A DNA stretch of 64,000 nt from Porites lobata (Eukaryota > Cnidaria > Anthozoa > Scleractinia > Poritidae): positions 1,805,001 to 1,869,000 of the forward strand of contig CALNXK010000099.1 of NCBI GenBank assembly GCA_942486035.1, in the 5' to 3' direction. Positions 24,448 to 35,712 of this stretch are shown piece by piece. A program made the position numbers and the translations under genes. Within the stretch, counting starts at the first letter, position 1, and every line of letters begins with the position of its first letter. The notes beneath the pieces were generated by a model. It was given only the letters and a program-made list of their open reading frames with translations. It had not been told where the DNA came from and made no database searches.

Positions 24448-25445
24448 AGCTCTGTAGAAGTAATCAACTTTTTACGGCTCATTTGCTTGGAGGTGACAAA
24501 TTCTCATATCAACGGAATTCCTGTACGTCAACAAGATTTCGGTTCAACAAAAAACTCAACTACAAATTAGCCGCATTGGAAGTCTTTCTGCCGAACCGGA
24601 ATGCATTTGCCTCTGTAGTGGCTTCTCTTAAAATTTATTGTACTTCGAGAAGAGTGATTTTACGCACTTCTTACTGGGGAATTTTCCATTGTATATTTTG
24701 TTTACTTGTATTTATTAAACATTAAGCGCCAGTTATTTAACTGTTATATTACAATTAAGCCCTTTTCTGTTTAACCAACGCTTTTATCAAACCCCATTTA
24801 TCGTGAATAATTTCAATACAGCATATAAGGCAGACTGGAAAACTAAAGGAATTATTTTCTTAAACTAACCCACCAAGAAAGAGGCCTGGAGGTCCAATGA
24901 TTTCCGAAACCGCGGCCTAAGGTAACCCGTAATGGTTTGAAAGTAATGTCACTCTATTTTCTTTTTGCCTCTCTCGCAAGTGAAAGTGAGAGTTCACAGA
25001 GACTGTGCGGTTTTCTCGAGTGCGTTTTAGAAGCTGCCTTAACGGAAAGGTTACTACACTACCGGAATTAAAACATCGAGGAAATTATTAATTTAAAGCC
25101 GCGGAGTATTTTTCCTAACCATGAATAATATTACCTCTAACTTTCTGCTATAACACTGCAAAATATTTCAGATTATTTTTCAACCGAATAGGCTGCGAAT
25201 TTAATGCGATGATCATGTTCACTTTCATACCTTCATACCGCAATTCATGCTTACAAGATCTCCCTAATTTTATGTTTGAACGCAAGGCTTTTTTAATGGA
25301 AACTTTATTCAAGGGCAGAACTAACACTAAGCGCTAAAGGGAAACTGCCTTATGAAAAAACTTTTAAAATTGACGCGCTGTTTTAAAGGCCTCACTGGAT
25401 CTGGATGGGGTTAAATACAAACGTAAGCGAAACACTAATTTTGCA

Positions 25446-26640
25446 AAAAAGGCTAAGCTGCTCTGTTGAATCAGGAAGGCCAAACGTTTTGCCTTAATGC
25501 TGGTCAGAGATTCAAACAATATCTAAAAGCGCGTTTTTAGTTCCCTCTGAGACACCCGGAGAATAAAATTCTCACAGAGCAACAGCCTAAAAAGGCTAAG
25601 CTGCTCTGTTGCATCAGGAACGCCAAACTTTTTTTCTTAATGCTGGTCAGAGATTCAAACAATATCTAAAAGCGCGTTTTTAGTTCCCTCTGAGACACCC
25701 GGAGAATAAAATTCTCACAGAGCCACAGCCTAAAAAGGCTAAGCTGCTCTGTTGCATCAGGAAGGCCAAACTTTTTTTCTTAATGCTGGACAGAGATTCA
25801 AACAATATCTAAAAGCGCGTTTTTAGTTCCCTCTGAGACACCCGGAGAATAAAATTCTCACAGAGCCACAGCCTAAAAAGGCTAAGCTGCTCTGTTGCAT
25901 CAGGAAGGCCAAACTTTTTTTCTTAATGCTGGACAGAGATTCAAACAATATCTAAAAGCGCGTTTTTAGTTCCCTCTGAGACACCCGGAGAATAAAATTC
26001 TCACAGAGCCACAGCCTAAAAAGGCTAAGCTGCTCTGTTGAATCAGGAAGGCCAAACCGTTTTACTTAATGCTAGACGGAGATTCAAACAATGTCTGAGA
26101 AGCGAGTTTTTAGTTCCCTCTGAGACACCCGGAGAATAAAATTCTCACAGAGCCACAGCCTAAAAAGGCTAAGCTGCTCTGTTGCATCAGGAAGGCCAAA
26201 CTTTTTTTCTTAATGCTGGACAGAGATTCAAACAATATCTAAAAGCGCGTTTTTAGTTCCCTCTGAGACACCCGGAGAATAAAATTCTCACAGAGCAACA
26301 GCCTAAAAAGGCTAAGCTGCTCTGTTGAATCAGGAAGGCCAAACCGTTTTACTTAATGCTAGACGGAGATTCAAACAATATCTAAAAGCGCGTTTTTAGT
26401 TCCCTCTGAGACACCCGGAGAATAAAATTCTCACAGAGCCACAGCCTAAAAAGGCTAAGCTGCTCTGTTGCATCAGGAAGGCCAAACTTTTTTTCTTAAT
26501 GCTGGTCAGAGATTCAAACAATATCTAAAAGCGCGTTTTTAGTTCCCTCTGAGACACCCGGAGAATAAAATTCTCACAGAGCCACAGCCTAAAAAGGCTA
26601 AGCTGCTCTGTTGCATCAGGAAGGCCAAACTGTTTTACTA
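25446..26640. repeat. 143-bp tandem satellite, about 8.4 units
   Basis: GGCTAAGCTGCTCTGTTG recurs at 25451, 25594, 25737, 25880, 26023, 26167, 26310, 26453 and 26596, a spacing of 143 bp (once 144). Units differ at few positions; the first is the most diverged. Two small hairpins lie in each unit: AGCC-TAAAAA-GGCT, and CTCTGAGA pairing imperfectly with TCTCACAGAG. There is no coding potential. Confidence 0.95.
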
Positions 26641-27904
26641 AATGTGGGGCATGCACTATCATCTTCACAGATCTAATCAGTGCAAAATTAAATAAAGCTT
26701 TAATCTGTAAATCAATTTTTGGTTTATAAAATTTTACTCACTTTTACTGACTGTTGATAGCCACTGGCTTTGGCAAAATAAATTTTCCTGTTTTCTTAAA
26801 AGGGATTCGATAAAATTGAAAATATCCACTACGATCCACACTTAAAAACTGAACTCTGACCCGTTTGCGATCAGGCTTAAGAAATAGTGATCTCCATCAA
26901 CATTCTCCATGAACATTACACTTTCACATCATTAGCAGTTATTGAGAATTTATGAAATGATCGATGGCGAGTGATCAGTGTCGACCTTAAGACGTTTTTG
27001 CGCTAAAATGATAATAGGTATCCATTTGAAGATGATACAAAGGAACCCAAAATAGACTTACCAAGTTTCGGCCGACGTTTAGAAAATTGAAAAGGGCTGG
27101 AGAGCATCACCGTTCAGGCTAAATCCAGTCAGCGACCCTTGATAAAAATCATTTAAGCTTACATAATCAACAACGACGTGAATGCCCGAGTTTCTGACTT
27201 GACGGTCATCTGCCACCGTCAGGAAATCGTACGATATTGCTTCTTGAATGAATCCCTCATTTTAATTTCCTTAATTCATTAATCCACGACCAAGTACCTT
27301 TTCGAGATCTTCTCCGCACGACGAAACGCTTTCTTTGACTTCACTGACCGCTTCCCGCTATATTTTCTAGTAGCTGGAAGGAATTTAGTCCTTCTTTGAT
27401 CGCTTTAATTAAACCCGCTTTCGTCTGCATTTCATCGGCGCAAGTTAAAGGCTCGTGCTAATGTTGAAACGACAACAACATGATCTTTCCTCTTTGAAAA
27501 ACCAAACCTTGATGGGTTGACTCGAGCGCCAGTACTATCTGTACTATCGACCAAATCATAAGTAGCTATAAATAATCGGCTCTGCTACTTCCAAACATCA
27601 TCTCTACATAAAAAGCATAAAATTTTGACTTGCCATGAATTATATCTGTCGGTAAAACCATTTGGTCACTGATACTGCGTACGAGATTACATTTGTTTGC
27701 CAAGCGAGGGTCCAAAGGCTGAAGGTGCTTTTCCCGACGAACGCGCCACTTTCATGCCGGCTTTGAAATTCGCGCGAGATCGCATTGTGATACAAATAGT
27801 ATCTGTCTTTCGTCTCAGCTCGTCTTCCATCAGTGACGCAAAGTACACAAGTCATGACAGATTAGTGACTATTAATTGAATCCTAATTAGGTTTTTACAA
27901 GGAC
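26641..27904. other. Intergenic, no gene recognised
   Basis: Sequence to the right of the satellite array. Only short frames are present, none with a domain pattern. It may be part of a longer dispersed repeat, but nothing in this window repeats it. Confidence 0.35.
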
Positions 27905-27924
27905 ACCGGAAATTGAAACTTCCT

Positions 27925-28070
27925 CCCCGTGGTGAATTTCAAAGTCGTATGAATCTCGTCATGGAAACTCGGCTTGGTGAGGATCTTAAATGGACAGAAC
28001 ATGTAAATGAGGTCACATCATCATGCTATAAACTGATGGCTCCGACAAGAAAGGTCAAGAATACTAAGGC
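27925..28070 (+). pseudogene. Short LINE reverse-transcriptase C-terminal remnant
   Basis: The plus-strand translation contains RLGEDLKWTEHVNEVTSSCY followed by KLMAPTRKVKN. LG-x-LKW-x-EHV...Y-KL is the conserved stretch just after the catalytic core of jockey/CR1-type reverse transcriptases. Only some 45 residues are recognisable, with no catalytic motif. Confidence 0.5.
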
Positions 28071-28363
28071 GGCGGAGCAGGGAAGGCAGGGGGATCTTGT
28101 TGGGTCAAGTGAAACCACAACTGTAATATGTGTTTTGTCAATAAACGTAAAATGAAACCAGGAGCCGCCATCGAGAGCTATCACTGCAAGTGTTTTAGTA
28201 TTTTGACCTCGTTACGAGTAGTAGATAATAGTAGTGATAGGCCATGAAAAATTTCGTCCATTATTAGTGCTCAGATCTCGGAAGATGATAGGAGAGAACT
28301 AGCTCTAGATCAACAAGCGCACGAGATTAGAAAGTCGTTATTGCAGAGTTATCTATCTTATTA

Positions 28364-28807
28364 CACTCTTTTTTTTATATAAGAATGTTGTTTTTCCGGC
28401 CCAGGCTGAATATTCTTATTTTTCTGCCGATTTTAGGCTGAAAATATTCTTGTATTATTCTTAAATTATAGCTTATGACATTTCTGTTTTAGAATTTATT
28501 GGGGTATATGTATATGTATTACATGTACCGTTCATCGAACTGTCATTAGCATTGAACATTTTGCTATAGCTAGTGCAGGTTTTTTCGTTTTGTTGGCTAG
28601 TTTCGCCGTTCAGAGAAAGGAATAATTTTATACGGTTAAGTTAAAAACTTAAAATTGTATTGTATTTACAGATGTTTCAACACACAAAATTATATCTATC
28701 CTTTTCAAAATCTCAGCCTTGGCTTTATTCTTAAAATATTCTTAAAATTTCGCAAATTTCAGCCTCGATATTCTTATAAAATATATTCTTATAAAAAAAA
28801 AAGAGTG
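28364..28807. mobile_element. 444-bp TA-flanked MITE (CACTCTTTTTT ends)
   Basis: The left end CACTCTTTTTTTTATATAAG is mirrored at the right end by the complement of TTATAAAAAAAAAAGAGTG. TA lies outside each end (28362-28363 and 28808-28809), as expected for Tc1/mariner insertions. The inside repeats ATATTCTTA-like words. Confidence 0.7.
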
Positions 28808-29571
28808 TATCTCTAAACAAGAGGCCATATGGCTGTTGCTATAAAGCAAAGTTACCTATTTTGCTAACTCTATTGCAAAATTGTCTCTTTTTGATACTTT
28901 TTAATCAAAAACCAGAGAAAGACAGAAGTAATAAAAACTGTTTTGAGCACATTTGGCAACAATTGCTGTACATTTATTCCCTGGACGGCCCCAAGAGAAT
29001 GTTTTGCTTGATATCGGTATTTCCTAGTTCAGCTATCGTGAATTTTGTATGCAAGATAGATATCAGAGTGTGGCTAACTTTAATAGGCGCGTCGCGCAAG
29101 CTGCTTAAATTTAGAGGTACCCTCAACCCTTCTTTGTCGATCGCGCGTCTGCATACATAATACATGTACTAGCATTTTTAACGTAAAGCTTTATCACAAT
29201 TACTTTTTTGGTCATTTGGCCACAAATAAACGCAGTTGACGAACAAAAGTTCTCATAGAGTAAGATCAAACTCTTTTTTATTATTCTACGGCCAGCAAAA
29301 GGGTTAAATCAATACAACACTTACACTGATCGGACAAGATTGATTTGACCGGCCTTTTTTCAGGATACTGTAAGGTTTAACACATTCAAAAATGTTACAA
29401 TATTACAATATCGAGCAGAAACAACAATTGCACTGGCGAAATTGGTTAAATTTTAAAAACTCATTACAAATGGGTAAAAAAAATAAGCTTACAAAAAGCC
29501 TACATATTTTAAAGCTGAAAGCCTATGAAAAAAAAAAGAAAGAAAAAAACCGACTGAAAATTTCGTTTGAA

Positions 29572-30890
29572 CTAAAGAGGGTAATGATTGGAAATTAAAA
29601 TGATGGCATTCTGAAATATAGCATCCAGTCCTCGCCAATCCCTCCACATTTGCTCGTCTAGGAAATCTTGTATATCTCCATGGCGGATTCCTTTTTCCTT
29701 CTTAATGTGGTACTTTAGACGCGCCCATGCTGATTCGGCTTCTTGCGTGTGAATTCCTGTGACGGGATCCACGAAGTTATCCCGGTGGACGACTGTTCGA
29801 TGCACTGTTACGTTAGGAACATGTACATGCAAGTTTCTGTACGCTGCCCAGTCGTCAGTATGTACTTCTGAGCCAGGCAGGAGTACCCTCTGAAGAATTT
29901 GGGTCAATGTTGCTCTGTCTCGTCTTTCCACGACACAGAAGTAACCCCGACGGGGAGAATATTCCAGCGAGATGACTCCGAAGACCCAAACATCATCTCT
30001 TGCCCTTCGTCCTCTTTCGTACTACAAGAAATTGTTAAAGTAGGCCGTTAGTGATAGCTTGCTATTTCCAAAGTGGGGAAAATTTGAACTAAAACTTTAG
30101 ATGATATCAGGCTAGTGGAGAAAAAGGTAACATTCGTGAGAGACGAGCGAGAGAGAGTCGAGGCAACCATAGGGCATTACTTACGTTCTCTCGGGGTCTT
30201 TCACTAACGACTCCCACCCTTCACATTTTCGTTTCATTTTCTTAAGAACGCAAAAGAAACAACGTAACAACATAGCGGGATTGTTTCGTCGAAATGCTTT
30301 CTTGGGGGCAGAGCCGCGGGGGAAAATAGTATGCGTTTCCGCGCGGTTTAGAAGCAAGGAACGAGGAGGGTCAAATGCCGCACGAAAAATTTCTTTCTCG
30401 CGCGGCCAAAACCGAAATCCCGTTCCTCGGTCTGTCTCTGCTAGGAAACGCTTATCCCGCCAGCTATGCAGGACAGAAACAGCGCTTCTTTTCCGCGGGC
30501 TTCGGCTGGCTGAACTTGAATAAACCTATCCGAAAGACGCTTTTCGGGATAATCTGGTGCAATTCAAAACAAACATCAAATTCTGTTGTCTCATCACCTT
30601 CGATTTGTGCTTGAATTGACTTTCGTCACACTTCACCACGAAAACACGTCCGCCAAATGGTGTAATTGGTCTGCTTTGAAGATCCCTTTTACAAAAATAT
30701 ATTAGCATGGCAAACACGTTTCCAACTGTGTTTCGGGTCAATCCGACCATGTCAGCTGATTTAGAGCGTAACTCATGAAGACTCCATAAGTATATCAACA
30801 GTACGAGTTTTCCAAGAGGAACCCTTGGAAATTCAGCAAAGAAACTTCCTTCGCGCAAAGATTTCTTGCGACGACAAACAGTGCATCTCC
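29572..30890 (-). CDS. Merlin/ISXO2-like (IS1595-type) DDE transposase
   Basis: Two exons are clear. 30598 to about 30890 encodes CTVCRRKKSLREGSFF, a helix-rich segment and KCDESQFKHKSK. 29572-30021 encodes YERGRRARDDVWVFGV to the stop. The donor (AAG/GTGATG) and acceptor (TTGTAG) join in phase 0, putting the first Asp (CDES) next to the conserved basic RGRRARDD...WVFG stretch. Other motifs are HTDDWAAY (second Asp) and HTQEAESAW (Glu), giving a complete DDE triad typical of Merlin elements and their bacterial IS1595/IS1016 relatives. CxxC near the start is half of the usual zinc ribbon; the other half must be in an upstream exon that I could not place. The ORF is unbroken, so it is either a young transposon or a domesticated gene. 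Confidence 0.75.
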
Positions 30891-31130
30891 TTTAAAAGTA
30901 AAACCAAAATTCTTAGCCTCTTTAAGATTTAAAGACAGGAATCGTTACGGTGAGGGGGGGACTAAATGTGAAATCCTAAATATGGAATTTTTTTTTGCAT
31001 GCGGAATCCTAGACTTTGGAATGCAGGATACAGCCCAAAGAATCTTCAATCCTACCAACGATTGGAATCAGCAGTCCAAGTCCCACTTACAATTGGGAAT
31101 CCATACGGAAGAATCTGGAATCCACGCCGT

Positions 31131-31238
31131 AGTCTGCGAGCAATCTCTCCTATTTCGGCAAGCCCCTCGCGGCTTTCCCGCTTGCTCGCGCGTTCTCGCG
31201 TTCACTCGCCTAAATAGGAGAGCTTGCTCGCAGGCTAC
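31131..31238. mobile_element. AGCCTG-type MITE with 9-bp direct repeats
   Basis: The left AGTCTGCGAGCAATCTCTCC and the complement of the right GGAGAGCTTGCTCGCAGGCT form inverted repeats. CCACGCCGT flanks both sides exactly (31122-31130 and 31239-31247), a direct repeat typical of the 9-bp duplications made by Mutator-like transposases. The insertion interrupts a sequence of GGAATC-type words, so it is nested. Confidence 0.75.
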
Positions 31239-31691
31239 CCACGCCGTGGAATCAAAAATCCGGGACTTGGCCGGGTTCCTTTCGTTCGATTCTTTTTATA
31301 TACAGTAATTGACCAAACAAATCACGAAAACAAATACCAGTGATAAAAATGACTTGTGCCCTGATGAGTCTAACGTAAACCTTACCATAGATATCCATCG
31401 ACGTGGTTTGCATCTCTCTCGGCCAACACCATTCCTCTATTACACGGTAAACATCTAAGGGGATTAGCAATGAGTTTTTCACGGTGCAGCCAGCTGATCA
31501 GGTCGGTAATCGGACCGTTAGAAAGCCTGGTAACATCCACGAGGTTCATTTTGAACTCTTTATCTAAGCTTACGCATCCAGCACGAAGTGTCTCGCCTCA
31601 GACGTTCTTTTGGCTCGTATTAAACTCCACCCTCCTACAACCAAGTAGATCGTGTTCGACTTTTCAACACTTTGGCTTCAATAGCGCATAA

Positions 31692-31922
31692 GGGACGGAC
31701 CATTAGAAAAGTTATGGGGGGGGGGGAAAGGGGAATTTTCGAGCGGCAGGAATGTTTTCTCGTTATCAAATTCCTAGTATGAATTTTTTTCAGGCCCTTA
31801 CATGAATATTTCTTAGGGTTAATTGGCGTGCAAGAATTTTTTTTAATTAAAATTTCCCTTGCGCGAAGTTTTTTTTTTTTGTACTTCGCCACCCCCACAA
31901 AAGTTTTCTAATGGTCCGTCCC
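31692..31922. mobile_element. 231-bp Harbinger-like MITE
   Basis: The ends GGGACGGACCATTAGAAAAG and its complement (CTTTTCTAATGG-like, 31900-31922) are inverted repeats. TAA flanks both sides (31689-31691 and 31923-31925), matching a TWA-type 3-bp duplication. The terminal GGGAC matches the larger element at 18948-19806. Confidence 0.75.
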
Positions 31923-32293
31923 TAATGGTTCTCCGATAATCTGCACGTGAGTCAGACAGCTGATACTTGTGAACAAGGGGAGCTTTCCTTTGTAATAAAA
32001 CTATTTGCGGTCGTCAGTTTAACAAGTCAAGGTCATTCCTAGCCTGCGCACAGACCATTTAAACCTTGTTTATAGCGAAAAGCAGACAGAGGAAGAGATC
32101 CGTTGATGATAAAATTATTTAAAGAACAATATTCAAGTCGGAAACGTACGTGTTTCCCATACGACCCCAGGAGAAAGAGTCGCGCGAGGGGGTCTACTGT
32201 AACAAAGACTTGAAGTAAAAAGCGCTTTTAATCATCTCAGTTTACAGCTATATCATAACGCGCACGTGGTATACCTGAGATAACCGGCCAAAC

Positions 32294-35200
32294 ATGTCGT
32301 CTCAACAGTTCTTCGAAAACGTGGATGTAAGCAGCGTCCCAAAAGAGTTTATTTGTGAAATTTGGTAAGAAAAGTAAAATTCTTTTGACTGGTTGTTTCA
32401 GGGACAAAGGTTACGTCCGACACTTGACATTGATTCTTTCCATTTCAGTACGTATCCGATGGTCAACCCACAAATCGCCAATCCATGTGGTCATCCAGTT
32501 TGCGGGCATTGTGCTGACCAGCTAGTAAAGAATGGCGTAAAGAACTGCCATATGTGCAGACAGCCCAGGTTAGGCTTTTGCCGCAACATCTTTGCAAGGA
32601 AAAGTTGCTGGGGAATGTGAAGGCGACCTGCAAGGGCTGCAGCCAAGAACTGGCGCTGAATGAAGTCGAGACCCACGTCACTAAAGACTGCGGGGAGATC
32701 GAAGTACCATGCGAGCAGTGCCAAGCTTCAATAAAGCGAAAGGACAACACAGTCCACCATGGAAGTTGCCCAAAGAGCAAGATAACTTGCCGATGCTCGC
32801 TTCAGATCTTTCGTCAGGATCAAGAGCAACATAGAGAGGTGTGCAGGTTGGCCGAAGTCCAATGTAGGCTAGGTTGTGGATCGACCGTCCAAAGGTAAAA
32901 ATTTATTTAAAACGTAACTTAAAATGATTGAAATGCTCAGTAGCTTGTGTACACAGGATCTCAGATAACGCGTAAGTGTAAGCCAGGCGATGATATAAGC
33001 GTGTGATTTTATTCTTATTTTCGAGGTTCCACCCGGCGTTTGTTTCGTGGACCTGACTATCTCAGAGACTGGAACAGGCTAACTTCTCTGAGAAATGAAT
33101 GTCTTGACTCATCAAGTGACGAGGGTTTTTAAAATTTTCTCAGTCCACAATATATCTCGTATAGCAGCGTATATGTGAATCTTAAGTGGATATGTTGTCG
33201 CGAATATACTGCGTCGCGAAAATCATTACTGTACTTTCGAATCCTTTTTATAGGGTTTCTTCAAACAACATGCTGGTATTTGAATTTTGGGAGAGAGAGA
33301 GTACACGCGCGCACGCGAGCGGCGAGGGGCGATCTCTCCCCTGTTTCACACCTTCAGTCAAGCGCGTAATCATTTGCGTGTGTTGCGCATTTCGCTCGAT
33401 GGATTCCCGTATATTTCCCGCCCCAGTGGGTAGAGTTTTTGCGCCGTTTTGCCTTTTGGTATGAAAACGGGTATACACTTTACCGTATGGTTTTCGAGGG
33501 AACTACGGGAGTGTATGAACGTATCTATCGTTTCAATTCCAGATGAGTAAGAAAGAAATATAAGTATGCGAATTCCAAATGAGTTTGAAAAGAAAATTGC
33601 GCTCTAATCTAATTAATGGCAGCTTTATTTCTGCCTAAAGACCAGGTCTGAAAATTGGTGCGGAAAATGACATTTTCTGGTCTACAAAAGGGTCAGGATT
33701 TGGAGAACAAAGAGCACACCCCCACCAAGACTTTCCAGGAATATCACCCCCCGTACTCTGCGAGGAGAGGCTCCTTCCTCTTCCCGAGTTATCTAGGAAG
33801 ATCGAAGGGCCTGTGCGCGAAGGGTACTCCTCCAGGGAACGAACTGTTGAAGACAAATTATATCCTTTTCAGCCTCCGGCTTCTTCTTATCATACTCTTT
33901 AATACTTGGAAAGTCTATGGATTAGAGTGACTGACAATCTGTGACCAGGGAAGGTAACTATATGCTTACTTTATTTTCAGGTATTTGATTCCTTCACATT
34001 GCTTGGATTGCCCCAAAGTCGTAGAGCAATGTCCCGTACGTGGCTGCGGGCAGCATTGCAGAAAAGGGGAAATGTTGGAACACAAAAAAGAAAAAATGGA
34101 ACGTCACATATCTTTAATGGAAAGTGAAAGAACGGGAATTCTGTGGAAGTCGGAGAAGGTGGGTGAAAAAAAATTTAAAATCGATTATACATAGCCAGAA
34201 AAAACTCAGTTATTGTTGACTTAAGTTTCTTCGATCAAAAGCTTTGAGAAAAAAAATGGCCAAACAAACGTTTACTTTTTAATTAGGCTCCCAAGTTTCC
34301 GAATACGCCAGAAGAGTCTCAAATAGTTTTCCCTGTGCCTTGAAAGCCTGTTAGGTTAATTTTGAGTTGCCATAAAAACCATTAATCTGTTTAGATGTCT
34401 GAGAGGAACTTTGGTCGTCACGAAAGTCTTAGTATAGGTGGCTTTTTTGCGTCTCATCCGAAAGTGTTAGCTACCATTATGGGTCCGGCGAAAGTTTGAG
34501 AACATGAAGTAGCCTTAATTTCAAATTTAGAAAATTACATGGGACATTTTGTCTTTATAACGAGATTTTTAGGAGACCTTTTTTATTAAACACAATATAT
34601 TAGTATTAAAATGTGGATAACACAACCTCCGAAAATCGTAGTTAATCTGTTAGAGAACCTCCAAATATTTCACACGAATGGAACGGTTGTCCTTGGAAAA
34701 GTTATTTTGACAGAAAAATGTCGCTGGGTGCCACTGATGTCTCAGCAGACAGAGGATAGAGGACAGAAAAATAATGATTGTTTTTCAAAACTGTTATTGC
34801 AGGGACGATTGGCCGTTCTTCCACATCGTTCACCATCAGAACAGTTCGTCCTAACGTGGACAGGACTGGATGCAGGATCAGGCCCTTTAGCCTCACCAGT
34901 CTTTGTTAAACTTGAAAGGAGGTGGAGGTTATACTTCCAAAAAGGCTTAGTGCGCCTGAAATACATCCAGGGGTTGGAGGACATTGCTGTCGTCCCAAGG
35001 CAAGTATTTGTTGACGGCTCTAGCAATAATCGGCCATTGTACAGCTGTCTCTACGTTAAGTAAAAACCGTACCCTTAATAACAAAGATACTGATTGACGA
35101 GAACCGAAATAGTTTATGCGAATTCAGTATTATGTCTTCATATGTAATAGGGTAAACAAGAGAACGACAACGTATCGCAAATTGTATAATGCACTATAAC

Positions 35201-35602
35201 CAAAAAAGAAAGTTTGTTCTTCTTTCCCAAATGTATCCTCCTTCATCGCGCGACTTTTTCTTTTCCTCCTTTTCCAAGGAAGGATTGTTTCCATAAATAG
35301 TTAACAATGCCGTTGTCGACCTCGCGAAAAATTTTCCCGCCATTAGATGGGGTTCCAGACTCAAAGTATTGAAGATTGTTACTGGAAATAATAGATTGTC
35401 AATTAACCAAATTGTTATATTTTGTTTTGACAGTTTTTTCGTGAAACCAAGTGACGAGAAAACCCAAGCATACTTGGACTTGGAGGGTCCTAAGTATATA
35501 CTTTTGAAAGAGGGGGAGTACATAGAAATAAGAATCAAGTCGGAAACTCCCCCTAAATCCATAACTGCGAAAATAGCAGTTGTAAATCCCACGTATTTAT
35601 AA
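32294..35602 (+). CDS. RING and TRAF-type zinc-finger protein with unknown C-terminal domain (frameshifted)
   Basis: Five exons: 32294-32364, 32449-32894, 33981-34158, 34803-35059 and 35434-35602, all with GT/AG sites and agreeing phases. The start MSSQQFFENVDVSSVPKEF is the first ATG. The exon 1-2 junction builds a RING finger: CEIC, CGHPVCGHC and CHMC. Exons 2-3 carry TRAF-type zinc-finger motifs (CKGC, CEQC, CPKSKITC, CRLGC, HCLDC, CPVRGC), then a short charged helix (EMLEHKKEKMERH). Exons 4-5 encode about 140 residues rich in alternating hydrophobic residues, ending AKIAVVNPTYL; this is not a MATH/TRAF-C domain that I recognise. The likely role is a ubiquitin ligase or signalling adaptor. 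Right after the RING, near 32601, the frame shifts by one base within AAAA, so the gene is broken here or the base call is wrong. Confidence 0.7.
33400..33745. repeat. Dispersed repeat, copy 1 (in intron of RING/TRAF-type gene)
   Basis: The segment containing TATGGTTTTCGAGGGAACTA, then CGTTTCAATTCCAGATGAGT and TTTCTGCCTAAAG, recurs with about 80% identity at 53095-53615. Each copy has a GAAAACGGG- or TGAAAATTGG-type word repeated inside. No coding potential is shared between the copies, so it is an interspersed element of unknown class. Confidence 0.6.
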
Positions 35603-35706
35603 ATGTAACCCCGGCGACCATGTGACGTTTTGAAGTGGGTGGTAAGGGGGGGTGGAGGGTGGGCGAATAATTTATAAAAAAATTTCCTGCATAATGATCT
35701 CGAGGA

Positions 35707-35712
35707 AATAAA
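35707..35712 (+). promoter_or_regulatory. Possible polyadenylation signal AATAAA
   Basis: AATAAA lies about 105 bases after the stop codon of the RING/TRAF-type gene, a plausible distance. The hexamer is common in AT-rich DNA, so this is weak support. Confidence 0.3.

Noticed and set aside
25446..26640. Regular repeats as a CRISPR-like array
   Set aside because: The whole 143-bp unit is conserved; there are no unique spacers.
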